A stretch of 64,000 nucleotides of DNA, taken from the NCBI GenBank assembly GCA_035578175.1, contig JAQMRL010000022.1, positions 4,571,501-4,635,500 of the forward strand. The letters run 5' to 3'. The position numbers were made by a program, and so were the translations under genes. Below, one piece after another: positions 1 through 11,065 of the stretch. Each line of letters opens with the position of its first letter. Position 1 is the stretch's first letter. Source of the DNA: Catonia carolina (Eukaryota; Arthropoda; Insecta; Hemiptera; Achilidae). The notes beneath the pieces are model-generated. The model was not told where the DNA came from and searched no databases. It saw nothing but the letters and a program-made list of their open reading frames with translations.

Positions 1-229
1 GGTTCGGATCCAGAAAATTAAAATCAGTTGCCTTGAGACTTAAAAGTGGAAAAAATGGTTAGTCAAGAAGGAGCAGTGTTCAAAGGAGTTACTAGGAGAA
101 CGAGAGGAATACGAAGTACGGGGAAACATATTTAATTGGAGGTAAGTTTATCCGTATATTTATTAAGGGTTCATTAAATATATAGTTTAAGGCAAGGAAA
201 TATAGTCTTATTTATTTATTTTTATCATG

Positions 230-700
230 CTTTGCTGATAGAGCTGGTGCTGAAAATTCTTTTTAACTTTTTTTTGCTCATATTAAAGTATATGCCCAAA
301 AATCAAATAGATGAAATCCAAAAAGTTGAAAGGAAGATCCTTAGGACCTGCATCGGAAAGAGACACCAAGTCCAAAAAGAGAATATCCTTCTTTGGACAT
401 ATAATCAGAGCACCCAAAGATAGAATTACGAACCAAATGGTCAGAAAACTCTACGAGAAAAAGATAGAAGTAATGTGGTTAAGAGAAATCAAGAAAGATA
501 TGGAAGAATTAGGCATCACCTTTGAAGATCTAGAAAATAAATTTGAACAATTGAAACTATTAAAAGATAAAAATATTAGATTCCAAGGAAAGGTACATAA
601 AAGAGGAAGCAGGAAAGTGATCTTTTCAGAAGCAGAAAGGCAAAGAAGATCTGCCAGAATGAAAGAATACTGGAGGAAAATCAAAGAAAAGAACCATACA
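230..700 (+). mobile_element. LINE 3' coding remnant (family E)
   Basis: Plus-strand reading frames give the C-terminal part of a non-LTR retrotransposon reverse-transcriptase protein. A KVERKILRTCIGKRHQV segment comes first and, after a frame change, FFGHIIRAPKDRI, then a WLREIKKDMEELGITFEDL block and a basic tail ending near KEYWRKIKEKN. The same block order occurs at 22580-23340 and, reversed, at 32213-33110, so this is one family. No catalytic RT motif is present, so it is a 5'-truncated dead copy. Exact clade is uncertain (RTE- or I-like are possibilities). Confidence 0.75.
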
Positions 701-860
701 ACTGAAAAAACAAAGTTTCAACTGATGAAATCAAAATTTGATATTTTCATAATTATTCATAGTAGAAGTTCCCTTAATACGGTTAGTACAAGTTCTAAAA
801 TTTCATGTTAGGCAGGAAAGAGTTAATATTGTGTGCCTATATATCTTTCTGATTTTAAAG
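697..860. repeat. Left arm of near-perfect inverted repeat
   Basis: This 164-bp segment is the reverse complement of 999-1162 with about three mismatches by eye. It begins inside or at the end of the LINE remnant. The spacer between the arms is 138 bp. A transcript through it would fold into a long hairpin. Confidence 0.9.
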
Positions 861-998
861 TAACTATTTTAAAGAAGGGAGTGCCCAGAAACTGATCCGA
901 GTGATCCACTGCGGCTCAAAAAAAGTATATGCCCGCCAGTATAGTTGAAGGTGGTGCAGGTATTAACTCCAATTTTGACAAAATTGAGGTAAAACTAC

Positions 999-1162
999 CT
1001 TTAAAATCAGAAAGATATATAGGCACACAATATTAACTCTTTCCTGCCTAACATGCAATTTTAGAACTTGTACTAACCGTATTAAGGGAACTTGTACTAT
1101 GAATAATTATGAAAATATCAAATTTTGATTTCGTCAGTTGAAACTTTGTTTTTTCAGTTGTA
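999..1162. repeat. Right arm of near-perfect inverted repeat
   Basis: Reverse complement of 697-860, same length, about 98% identical by eye. The neighbouring transposon copies are far more decayed, so the duplication or a gene-conversion event is recent. Confidence 0.9.
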
Positions 1163-1204
1163 ATAATATTTAAGTTTTAAAAAACTTTTAAATATTAAAA
1201 TTGT

Positions 1205-1596
1205 TAATTTAATTAAAATCGGTGTCCAGCTCTTTGGAATAACGGCAGAGAGTAATTTAAAGTCGATCCAGGCCTTTAATCAAAATTCTTAAGGCTTGCT
1301 TCCGGGGCTCCTTTTTATGTAAGCAATAAAACCCTCCACGACGATTTCAATAATCCGACAGTAAAGGAGCCAACCGCGTCCTTGTATAGTAAATTTCATG
1401 AAAAACTAGAGGATCATCCAAACAAACTAGCCCGTGATCTAGCTACAAGGAACTTCCCAACTGTGCGTCGTTTAAAGCGAAAATGGAGTAGAGACCTCTT
1501 GGTCTGAATAACGGACAATACCCGAAATTTTAAACGGAGAATGTATCACTGGGTACCTCTACTCCTTAAAGTGACATTCCCCACCGCCATTTAAAT
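1205..1596 (+). mobile_element. Jockey-like LINE 3' end (family B)
   Basis: The plus strand encodes a jockey-type C-terminus: a QLFGITAESNLKSIQAF-like piece, then a clean frame with LYSKFHEKLEDHPNKLAR and RRLKRKWSRDLLV before a stop at about 1507. The segment between them is out of frame. The 3' UTR that follows, ending in CCACCGCCATTTAAAT near 1596, matches the opposite-strand copy at 11066. A 5'-truncated, decayed copy without RT catalytic motifs. Confidence 0.8.
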
Positions 1597-1600
1597 ATCA

Positions 1601-3090
1601 AGTACGGAAGTTGTGCAGCGCAATGTACATTACCGTAATAAAAATTAAAGACAAAAAACTTATAAAAAAAATTAATGTATAAAATTTAATGTGCCATTGC
1701 AAAAATTCAGCACTTGAATTTTTTTTAATCAGTTTACCAAAAATTACCTTTTTTATAGTATTTGCCTCTTTTCTCAAAAACACAAAAATTGAATGTTTTA
1801 CAGTAGTTTAACATGATGGGGGATACAAACACTTTTTACGACCTTGTAGATGACATAAAAGTAAAATTATGAATGTTTTACAACAAAAAATAAAAATAGA
1901 TTAGAAGAGTTCGGGTAAAAAAAAATAAAAATAAAAATATTGTTCAGATAAATGTTTAAAAAAATCTCAGTAATCTTGAGAGAGTACCAATTAAGTCTGT
2001 GCGAAATTTCAGGGCTGTAACCCTTAGAGAAGCTCAGAAACCAGGTCATAAACTTGGATATTTTAACATAGGTAAGTTACATGGTATTTAAATTCAATTT
2101 TGTAGTAGATGTACAATATGTTTTTTAAAAACACAATTGAATGTGTTTTACTGATAGTCCTCAAATTTTTGGTATTTTATTGTTCTGTTACTAAACAGTA
2201 GCCTACTGAGTCAATTTTGAAATTTTTTTCAAACGTTGTGTATAAAATGCTGCTTCTTTATAAAAAATAGTGTTAGCACTAGGTATTACATTAAAGTTCT
2301 TTTTAATAAAATCACCTCACACAAGAGTTAACTCTAATGTAGAACGTAAAAAAGTAAAAAAAGCGGTTAATGTATTAAGACCTGTTAAGGTGGGAAGGAG
2401 TATAGAAATTGACAAAATTATGAAATAATAAATCTGTAGATAAAAAGCATGTTCTGTAAAAATTCGGTCATAGCAAATTGTCATAAGCAAGTAAATTTAA
2501 AGTTTCTAACACGCGTACTGAAATTTTGTTACCATAATGAACGGAAAAAATTTCTACTTTTTGGTTCTCCTGAAAAATCACCAAAATGAAGTTACCACTT
2601 TTTACTTCTTAGGTACAGTTTTAAAGTAAGTAATTATTTAAATCACTGAATGCAATATTTCTTGGATCTTCTCTTTATGTACCGTATCCGTAGCAACGAC
2701 CCACAGTTTAGTTTTCGTTTACGTAAGGAGGATATTGTGCTGCTCATAAATTACAAAATAAAAAAAGATGTTTTAATAGCAGAAATAAATCAATTTATTA
2801 AACCTCTTTGTTGATATTTCTTTTCTACCCTATGTACATAAAATAAAATACATGATGTATTTGATTGACAATTCTATGAATAATAATCAGTTGAAAGTAC
2901 GCCTCTTCGCATTTCAGAAAATAAATTGAAAAATAAAAGAGTAAACTTTAATCGGATTTTAAATAATCGAATATTGTGATGTTTCCATTTTATTGTATTC
3001 CTCCAGTATTGAGGCACTGAATATATCGTTGTAATTCATACAGTATTATGTAACTAATACCGAATACATAGGCTTTCAAATATTACAATA
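1601..3090. other. AT-rich stretch, no gene seen
   Basis: Short reading frames only, all compatible with chance in AT-rich DNA. I see no repeat boundary or splice-flanked open frame. Confidence 0.5.
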
Positions 3091-3093
3091 CGC

Positions 3094-3094
<1 letters not shown>

Positions 3095-3131
<37 letters not shown>
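3095..3131. repeat. (ATT)n microsatellite
   Basis: About twelve uninterrupted ATT units followed by a short T-rich tract. Confidence 0.95.
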
Positions 3132-3133
<2 letters not shown>

Positions 3134-3414
3134 TTTTTTTTATTTTAACATAAATGAAAAATTACAATCTGTTCATGTATGAACAATAAGTAATACAGCT
3201 AAATATTGAAAATTTATCAGTGGATAAGTTACAAATCCACTGATTAGCAACTTAAATGCTAACAAGGAACGAACAACACAATCACACACGCACGCGCAAA
3301 CACACACTCACACACTATCCTTACTCAATCACAAATAATAGATAACATAGTTAAACATAGTGAATACCATAAGTTGATATAAATTGAAATTAATAATTAA
3401 TAACATATTTAAAA

Positions 3415-3842
3415 CCTCTTACTTAAATTTAAAAAAATCAGTTCGTTTTAATCTTAAATTGATTCGTGAGCTATTATGAAGAATATCCAAGGCTAGGTGG
3501 TTTGGGTGTTCTTCTAGACGTTGACGGTATTTTTTACTCATTCTAGAAATTTCTTCTTTAAGTGAGGTGAGGCCGATATCTTTAAAAATAAAGTCATTTT
3601 GGATGTACCACGGGATGTTAGTTATGGATCTTACAACTTTATTTTGGAACCTTTCCAAAATGTCCATATTTTATGTGCTTGCAGTACTTCAAAGAGCGAT
3701 ACCGTATGTCCATGTTGTCTTGCGAAAGACGATGTCCAGTTGTTTCCTTTTCGTCTTGATGTGTGTCTTCCAGCTTAGTCTGCGGTCGAGATTTTTGCCG
3801 AAGGTATTTTACCTCACTGGTAAATTTATCTATTAAATTCAC
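3415..3842 (-). mobile_element. Jockey-like LINE 3' coding fragment
   Basis: Minus-strand translation gives the jockey RT C-terminus. A VKYL-type segment with LDRRLSWKTHI-like residues (upstream, about 3730-3820) is joined after a deletion to TWTYG-like residues. ILERFQNKVVRSITNIPWY, KKYRQRLEEHPNHLALDIL and LRLKRTDFFKFK follow. The last 82 codons are open (3419-3667). The deletion removes the region that links KRKQL to the TYG block in fuller copies, and at least one frame change is needed. Confidence 0.85.
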
Positions 3843-3988
3843 TGTATTATTACCAATTAATCTTTTTCAACATTTATATTTTTATTTATTCCTGTTCATT
3901 AAAAGAACTACAAATGAAATGATTAATATGATAAATTGACATGAAGAAGCTGTGCACCTACATATTTGACTCTTCTACATTTTAAGTT

Positions 3989-3993
<5 letters not shown>

Positions 3994-4044
<51 letters not shown>
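3994..4044. repeat. (TG)n microsatellite
   Basis: About 51 bp of nearly pure TG dinucleotides. The open frame running through it (VCVCVC repeats) is a by-product of the repeat. Confidence 0.95.
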
Positions 4045-4046
<2 letters not shown>

Positions 4047-4150
4047 TATGTATGCGCACGCGCATGTATGTGTACACGTAATTTATTTCAAAATTATGTG
4101 GACGTAGTTTTCATAATGTTTTTATCAGTTAATCCTGTAATAAATTTTCG

Positions 4151-4594
4151 CTCAATTTTCTTTTAACTTCCCTTGAGGAAAGTCAAATAGGTATGATACA
4201 TGTACTCGTTTAATAAGGTCGTTTTATGTTTGTCAGATTTTTTGCGATCCGCCTGTAATCGGCCTACTTTTTGATGACATTAATAACGTAAGGTATTTGT
4301 CAGTCATTACGTAAGGTGTCTAAGTCTAAACAATAAATTTTTACTTCACAAATCAATTCGATCTGATACGTCAAAATTGTTTTACAAATTGATTTTTGTA
4401 TAAAAAGTTTATTGTTAAGACTGATTTTGCTTTTTACCAAGTATCCAATAAAACTGTGCATAACAAAACCTTATACAATGACTTACAAATTCCTTACGTT
4501 AGTAATATTATTAAAGAGTACTACAGATAATTAAAAGAATGTATACATCACACCTACCTGACGCTCCCCATAGGAGGTTAAAGAAAAAATAGAG
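4151..4594. mobile_element. Foldback (MITE-like) element
   Basis: The two halves of this ~444-bp segment are imperfect reverse complements. Left end CTCAATTTTCTTTTAAC matches the reverse complement of the right end CTCTATTTTTTCTTTAAC. An inner pair (TAACGTAAGGTATTTGT near 4288 and TAACGTAAGGAATTTGT on the other strand near 4500) continues the symmetry. No coding capacity. The shape fits a non-autonomous foldback DNA element. I could not fix a target-site duplication or superfamily. Confidence 0.7.
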
Positions 4595-4778
4595 CAGAAA
4601 TTTACAACGGGATTAACATATAATTTAATACATTATGAAAATAACAATTACGTAAGTTTTAAATAAAGTACAGAACACCCATAAACACACGTAAAAATCA
4701 CACCTGGGTGATTATGTTTATGTCATTTATGCCACATTTTTCGCCTCATTTGTAGTTATTTTAAGTAACAGAAACAAA

Positions 4779-5030
4779 TAATTTTTTTGTAAAAGTGTAT
4801 TTCTTTTAGGAAAGACAAGATAATCTGAGTAATGTCCTTAGAATTAAAATAAAAACCACACTCAGTACTGTGTTTCAACAAGACTAAACGTGAAGAAAAA
4901 TGTATATGTATATGTTTGTACAAAACTAAACTTGATTATCTGTGAATCAACATCTTGAAACAAAAAGATGTTGAAGCTGGAGATGATGACGATGATAACG
5001 ATGCCTATAATGAGATGACGATGAAAAAAG
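4779..5030 (-). mobile_element. Jockey-like LINE 3' UTR (family C)
   Basis: Starts with a T run (poly(A) on the minus strand). The following ~250 bp match the 3' UTR of the copies at 23990-24650 and 36963-37923, including the CAACAAGACTAAA block and the GATGATGACGATGATAACGA stretch. No coding sequence remains, so it is a very short 5'-truncated insertion. Confidence 0.8.
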
Positions 5031-5204
5031 AAAAATAACATTAAAAAAATTGTGTTCCGCTGTTTTGTATATGTTTTTTCCTATTTAGGCGTTTGTCAAG
5101 ATGTACAGAATGGTACTTTGTGGGGTCTGGTTCAGGTGGGTGTGTTGTCAATGTAAACTGGTGGACATGTATTTCTTATTTTTGGAAATATTACATGTGT
5201 TTTC

Positions 5205-5390
5205 TTTGTTTCATATATTTTTCTTTAATGATTAATTTACATCTAAAAAATTTACAAAAACTAAATATAGTAATGATGATTGTGTTGAAATGACATGACA
5301 GGAGTGAGAGGGATAGGGTCCTCCATTGGTACGACTCAAAGAATTGTGATTAAAAATCTTTTGAATTTTGAAGGAGATTTATTTCATTAA
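5205..5390 (-). mobile_element. LINE 3' end fragment (family J)
   Basis: Matches 59085-59260 in the same orientation, with shared blocks ATGATTGTGTTGAAAT, ACAGG..GAGAGG and CCATTGGT. In the longer copy this is the tail of a minus-strand LINE, so this is a tail-only remnant. Confidence 0.65.
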
Positions 5391-5596
5391 ATTAGGAGGT
5401 CTCTACTACAGCGTGTTTTTAAGCGTTTTACGCGATTTTCAGGTAAATGAAACATGAAAAGTGAGTATAGGTGGGTTATATAATTCTTGTGACTTGTAAA
5501 AGCGGTTCAATAGGTGTTCGATGGAATTTTGGAAGGATGCTTTTTCCAAATTTATATGTACGCTTTTGTTACTAATAATACAGGGGTGGTTGTAAG

Positions 5597-5950
5597 TAGG
5601 ATTACCATTCGTCCGGAAAGTCCGGATTTAAGAAATATCGAGATTTTAAAACTGTAAAACTGTAGTACTAAATATTTTAATTTCAACTGATTTTTACTCA
5701 TAATTGTTCATTATTTTGTTCGTTATTTAATAAATTAGGGTAAAGTTTTTCGTTGTTTTAAATTTATTTTCTTACACCCGTTTGAATAAAATCTTTTCTC
5801 AAATTGAAACAGTCGGCGCCGATCCAGAAAAGGGTAGAAAAGGAAATATTCCCCGTCCACACTGGTGGGTTTTTCATAACATACCTCCTACAACCCGGAG
5901 TTCCGACGTTTATTGTCCGGATTTGACCTCAAAAAATTATGGTAACTCTA
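5597..5950. mobile_element. hAT-type element with TIRs and 8-bp TSD
   Basis: A 354-bp unit bounded by TAGGATTACCAT at the left and ATGGTAACTCTA at the right (reverse complement TAGAGTTACCAT), flanked by GTTGTAAG and CTTGTAAG, an 8-bp duplication with one mismatch. A second inverted pair, GTCCGGAAAGTCCGG near the left end and TTGTCCGGATTTGAC near the right, extends the terminal repeats. The 8-bp duplication suits the hAT superfamily. The internal ORF at 5782-6006 runs past the right end and is not a recognised protein. Confidence 0.75.
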
Positions 5951-6017
5951 CTTGTAAGGGGTGCGTAATTTTTTTGCTACTAGGTACTAATTTCGATCCT
6001 AAATAAAGTACAGAATT

Positions 6018-6145
6018 TTTTTATAACAGTTAAGAATTATTTACAAACTGTTTAACAAAAACTTTCAGTAAATGTTTTAACAACTTTCGAATATATCTTT
6101 AAGAAGACAGCACTCAGCAACGTTGCTTTTACGTTTATTTTAAGG
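6018..6145 (-). mobile_element. Jockey-like LINE 3' UTR fragment (family A)
   Basis: Reverse complement of the 3' UTR at 10600-10720, including AACTGTTTAACAAAAACTTT and the GACAGCACTCAGCA block. Tail-only copy with no coding sequence. Confidence 0.8.
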
Positions 6146-7395
6146 TTTTTCATTTAAAAAAAATTTTAATACGGCGTCTTTTAATGGAATATTGGAGCAA
6201 AACATTGTTCTTTAAATAATAGTTACTTATCATTTAAACTTTAGTTTAAATTACAATTATAACTAAAACTTATGTTACCTATTATTTAAATACTACGTAT
6301 GTTTGTAGAACAGATAGCAGCAGAGAGCGTATTGCTCTATACAATTAATGTTAAATTGGAATCGCCTATCTTTCCCACAGTCTCAAGTGCCTCTTGGATG
6401 TAGTATAGTAATGTAAGTTATATCTGTAGAATATTTCTATAAGAAACGTTATTGGTAACTTATAACAAAGCATGGTAAATAAAAGAGGATAGTTTTATAC
6501 TACACGCCGTACGAAACGAACGAACTCCAAATTTAACTAGTAAATTAATTTACTTTCATTTGTCATCTGGGTAATTTTGCACATCACATTTATTATGTTT
6601 GTTAAATTTCGCTCGCTAGCTTGTTAAATAATCACTTTATCATTAAACAGTAATGATTTATCTTTACAGTCGTTGCTTGATTAATTAGGTTAATTAATGA
6701 GCGCGTATTTATCAATAAATAGTAACGCAATTTATCACAGAGTACGTTATTAAATTTAGCTATTTTAATAAAATAGTTCTTTATACGTTCAATGCCTAAA
6801 GTTTAACGGCTAATTCTTTTTCATCATTCTTCTTATTACTGAGTAAATTTATTATCACTGTGATATGAAGACAGTAATTTGCTTACATTCTCGTATAATA
6901 TAATTTATATTATGGAATAGATTTGAAAGCAGTGATACAAGTCGTTAGCAAAATCTGGTTATATTAAATGGAACTCCGACGTTGATATTGATGGTAGCCA
7001 ACGCTTTTGTCGTTGTAATTAAGAGCTATATATTATCTTGACACGCTTCATTACTATAATTGAACGGATATTAATTTTTTGATGATATTTTTATTAGTTT
7101 ATATCAATTAATTCATAATCTAATCTTTTAATTATTTTATTAGAAGATTAACTTTAATTTAGTTTCTTTAATTATATTTTTACCAAAATTTAATTATATC
7201 CTCATTCAATTTTCTTTAATGTTTAATTAAAATATTTCATTTTTAATTAAAAATTTAGCCATTAATTTTTAGAGCAGTAAAATATTTATGTATGAGTTTA
7301 ATTAATATGATAATAACTCTTACTGACTGTTCTGCAATGCTTTGTGTATTATTGTTATATAAGTTTATGTTAAAAATAACCTTTTTTGTTGTTTT
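6146..7395. other. AT-rich stretch, no gene seen
   Basis: Very AT-rich, especially 7050-7330, with many TTAATTA-like words. No open frame or repeat assignment that I can support. Confidence 0.5.
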
Positions 7396-7397
7396 TA

Positions 7398-7875
7398 GAT
7401 ATCCGGACAAATTGTGATTGAAGAAATTAAAAATGGAAAAACAGATTCTTATAATAGTTTATTCAAATTTGTACAACATACAAACTCATTACACACAAAG
7501 AGAATTGACCACATAAATCCAAATGTCCAATCTCTTTCAACTAACGATGTTCCTGTTTAACAGGCGACTGAAACGAAGGTGGAGTAGGGATCTTCTCCGA
7601 CTACCAAAAAAAACATTTCAATTTAACCTGTCATGCCTGTTTTATTTCATAAAACCAAAAAATCATTTCATGTAAAACAATCATCCATCATAGTTTATAA
7701 ATCATTATCATTGAAAAATATTGGTACCATATTCCTTCCAAAATTTCACGCCGAAATCGGTGACTAGATCGTTCTCATTCACGCCACATTCCTACCATTC
7801 CTCATTCATTCCATATCATTTACTAGTTGCACTTTAAAAATTGTACAGTTGTTGTAAATAAAAAAAAGTTGAAGA
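7398..7875 (+). mobile_element. Jockey-like LINE 3' end
   Basis: From 7400 the plus strand reads VIEEIKNGKTDSYNSLFKF, then FVQHTNSLHTKR, stops at about 7560, and in another frame continues RRLKRRWSRDLLRLP, the characteristic basic C-terminus of this LINE group. The 3' UTR ends in an A-rich tail near 7860-7895. The left edge follows a T-rich tract ending in TAG at 7399, which resembles a splice acceptor but is simply the truncation point. Confidence 0.75.
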
Positions 7876-8224
7876 AAGAAAAGAAATTATGCAAACATAT
7901 ACAGAAGTCAAAATCAGATGTCAAATTTTAACAAGCATTTTAGGGAAAACATAAATAAAAGTTTTATAAAATTAAAATATTTACCTACAATGGGTATTTC
8001 AAATTTTTTCCTACAGCACTTAGTTTAGCTTCAATTAGTGATTTTCTGTATTTTGGTCGTTGAAATAGGTAAAAAAATGGGAATTTTAAGCTTACGGTCT
8101 TAGTATGCATTTATCGATAAAAGTAGATAACTGGGACCTTTCCTAATATCCTACAAGTAACTTGCGGGTTTCAACTGAACGTCTTAATGGAACAGGACAT
8201 GCTACAAACAGAAAAAATGTCATG

Positions 8225-8725
8225 AACATATTTGTAAAACAATTTTGTAACATAATAGTTGTCATTAACTATGAAAAACTTATCATTAGTACATTAGCCC
8301 TATACTAGCGGGTTATACAACTGGATTTTCGATAAATGCGACTGTATAACACCAGCAGAGTTAAAAAATTGTTAACTTTTCCATTGCCTCAATACGATTA
8401 AAAAAAAAACGAAATCGATCAGCTTGTTACATTCATTTTGTTTTAAAATATTAACTGTAAATTTCTGCTGATTTCATCAAACTTAAATTAATTTAAGTTA
8501 ATTGTAAAGTATTAGTATCACTTACGTTTCATTGTGGAGGCCAATAGTACTAATGTCTGCTAGGATCTGTTCGAATAAATCACGATAACTATGCCGTTGG
8601 CACCACATGAACTCCGCAAGATTTTGGAGCGTTTTTTGGTTTGAACCGCACAGCACTGCACGGTGCTTTGCCAAACGCCACGCACTTTCAATTGTCTGGG
8701 GTCGTGCACCACTTTGTGGGTCCAC
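8225..8725 (-). mobile_element. Merlin-type DNA transposon, transposase C-terminus and 3' end
   Basis: The minus-strand frame 8522-8725 (67 codons) contains VDPQSGA-like then TIESAWRLAKHR and LAEFMWCQRHSYRDLFEQIL. This is the distal part of the ISXO2/IS1595-type DDE domain (TIES-W..K, AEF-W..R, F..IL), the domain of eukaryotic Merlin elements. The ~300 bp that follow down to 8225 are non-coding and recur at 13335-13615. The N-terminal half with the earlier catalytic aspartates is missing, so it is a dead fragment. Confidence 0.75.
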
Positions 8726-8828
8726 GATATTTTAGGAATGGTTTACTATCCTATGATCATAATTTCCCGGTAGACCTTGAACTCCCTGGTAAGCCCGCCA
8801 CTCATCCGATATTCTATTGATGTTGTGC

Positions 8829-8906
8829 GTGCCAGCCGCTTTAGCGTAGTTGGTAACGTGCTCGCCTCTCATCATACAGTCTTGGATTCGAATCCCATTC
8901 AGGCAC
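8829..8906 (+). repeat. tRNA-like sequence, probable SINE head
   Basis: About 78 bp with an A-box-like TAGCGTAGTTGG (8842-8853) and a B-box-like GGATTCGAATCCC (8884-8896). GTGCC at the start can pair with GGCAC at the end. The anticodon arm is poor, so it is more likely a tRNA-derived SINE head or tRNA pseudogene than a working tRNA. Confidence 0.5.
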
Positions 8907-9008
8907 GGCATATTTTAATACGTTACAAAGAGCATTTCCTCCTTCACCGTCTGCATTAGCAGTAATTGCAGAACAGTTAACAAAAAAAAAGATGTAATAT
9001 ATTTATAA

Positions 9009-10726
9009 GCCCCTGGCTATGACCTAATTACCGGTGAGGTGCTAAAGCAACTCCCAAGGAAGGGAATTTTACTCCTGACATTCATTTTCAACGCAATTCT
9101 AAGGACGGGTTGCTTTCCATCTCAATGGAAAGTTGCCCAAATAGTCATGATTCTCAAACCTGGCAAGGAACCTACCGAAATTACGTCATATAGACCGATC
9201 AGTCTTCTATCCGTGACATCAAAAGTTTTTGAAAAATTACTACTTGATCGTTTAAAACCTTTTTTGGAAGAAAGTGTTTACCCGGATCATCAATTCGGTT
9301 TCCATGAAAAACATTCTACGATAGAACAGGTACATCGGATAGTTAACCAAATTCGATATACCTTAGAAAAAAAGGAATTTTGCTCAGCCGTCTTCTTAGA
9401 CGTAGCTCAGGCGTTTGACAAGGTATGGCATTTAGCTCTTCTACACAAAATTAAATTAAACCTGGATCATAATTATTTTCCTATTCTAAAATCATTCTTA
9501 ACCGATCGTTTTTCCAAGTGAAATTTGATGATGAGTTATCGACTTTGCACCTAATTCGTTCAGGTGTACCTCAAGGTAGCATTTTAAGTCCTTTTCTATA
9601 TACGCTATTTACGGCAGATATTCCTGTAAATGAACTTGTAACAACAGCAACTTTTGCCGATGACACTGCTATTATTGCGTCTCATGCCTCCTCAGTCCAC
9701 GCTTCTGAAAAACTACAGCAACATCTAGATAACATTCAAGACTGGTGCCAAAAATGGAGGATCAAAGTAAATGAACAGAAGTCTGCACACGTAACCTTTA
9801 CGATGAAACGAGAATCATGTCCACCAGTAACGTTTCGCAACAACGTAATTCCACACTCAGATGATGTGAGATACTTGGGAATCTATCTAGACAGGCGATT
9901 GACGTGGAAAAAACATATATGGACCAAACGGAAACTACTCGGACTTAAATTACGACAACTGTATTGGCTTGTCGGGAGGCGATCACAGTTGTCTTTGGAA
10001 AATAAATTGACACTGTACAAGGTGATGATAAAACCAGTTTGGAGTTATGGAATTGAACTCTGGGGCACAGCAAGTACGTCTAACGTAGAAATATTACAGA
10101 GATTTCAATCGAAGTTTCTTCGCCTTATATGCTGTGCACCTTGGTATGTGCCTAATGAAGTACTCCATCATGACCTGGGCATACCTACGGTGAGAGAAGA
10201 AATTAGCAGCCGGAGTGAAAAGTATTTAACCAAGTTGGACACTCATTCTAATCATTTGGCTATAAATCTTCTCGATGACAATATTGAAAATCAAAGACTC
10301 AAGAAGGCGAGAATATTAGATCTTCCATTTCGTTTCACCTGATAAAAAATGTTTAACCATCTTTTTAAAATTCAAAACACAAAGTTATATTGCGGATGGT
10401 CAACTCTTATTTCTCAATGAACTAAATCCATAGCTCTCATTAATCTACAACTAATCATCTAATGAATTTTCAATCATCAATTACACAGATCATCAGTATC
10501 ACGTCTTCATTCACTCCTTTTCACACCTTCATTCACTTCATCCGTAAAAAATAAATATACGTCATCAGGATTAAGAAGAAACCCTTCATAACTTTTAACC
10601 AAACGATCACACGGAAGCAACGCTGCTGAGTGCTGTCTTTTTCAAGTTATATTCATTATCACAACATTTACTGAAAGTTTTTGTTAAACTGATTGTAAAT
10701 AATTCTTATTGTTAAAAAAAAAAAAA
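9009..10726 (+). mobile_element. Jockey-like LINE, 5'-truncated, RT nearly intact (family A)
   Basis: The insertion is bounded by AATATATTTATAA on both sides (8997-9008 and 10727-10739), a target duplication typical of target-primed reverse transcription. A poly(A) tail ends the element. It begins inside the RT domain at an APGYDLITGE-like motif and includes RT, the C-terminal region and a ~370-bp 3' UTR. It has lost ORF1, the endonuclease and the start of RT. The same family is found at 53036-54126 (-) and 6018-6145 (-). Confidence 0.95.
9010..10342 (+). pseudogene. Reverse transcriptase of family A LINE, one frameshift
   Basis: Encodes the RT of a jockey-clade LINE, which copies the element's RNA into the nicked target. 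Visible motifs in order: SYRPISLLSVTSKVFEKL (RT block 1), FLDVAQAFDKVWH with the first catalytic Asp, SGVPQGSILSPFL (block 4), and FADD at 9653-9664 with the catalytic Asp pair. Then follow YLGIYLDRRLTW, KPVWSYGIELWGTA and the basic C-terminus ending at RLKKARILDLPFRFT. One frameshift near 9515-9521 (stop TGA at 9519) splits the frame. Otherwise there are no stops over ~1.3 kb, so the copy is fairly young but inactive. Confidence 0.9.
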
Positions 10727-10815
10727 AATATATTTATAATACATATATATATATTCAATAGGCAGTACGTATATATATTATATATTTATAAATATGTATA
10801 TATATATTATATAAT
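10722..10815. repeat. Poly(A) followed by AT-dinucleotide-rich tract
   Basis: The LINE poly(A) tail merges into about 80 bp of ATATAT-rich sequence with short GC interruptions. Confidence 0.8.
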
Positions 10816-11065
10816 AGGCTGTAACGTGTCTGCGCCATGACAAGTGTACTGTTTTTAGTATACGTACAGTTTCATTAAGGCACTTACCTGCAACCCGCAC
10901 GTCTCTTTTACGATATTAGAAAAGATCACAATTGAAATAGAAGAGAATTGAAAAATCCTGTAATTCTTATTTCATGCGGTTTTTCTACAGTTTAGCGAAA
11001 ATAATTTGTTATCTTTAATTTTTATTACGGTACTGTACATTGAGCTGCAGAATTTCTGTATATAA

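Noticed and set aside
3095..4044. CRISPR-like array from repeated words
   Set aside because: Only simple microsatellites; no spaced direct repeats anywhere in the window, and the genome is eukaryotic.
3966..4166. 66-codon ORF with VCVCVC repeats
   Set aside because: Produced by the (TG)n microsatellite.
7386..7560. Exon beginning at 7400 after a TTTTTAG acceptor
   Set aside because: The translation (VIEEIKNGKTDSYNS... then RRLKRRWSRDLL) belongs to a jockey C-terminus, so the acceptor-like site is the truncation edge.
8829..8906. Functional tRNA gene
   Set aside because: A and B boxes are present but the acceptor has only about five pairs and the anticodon arm is poor; treated as a SINE head or pseudogene.
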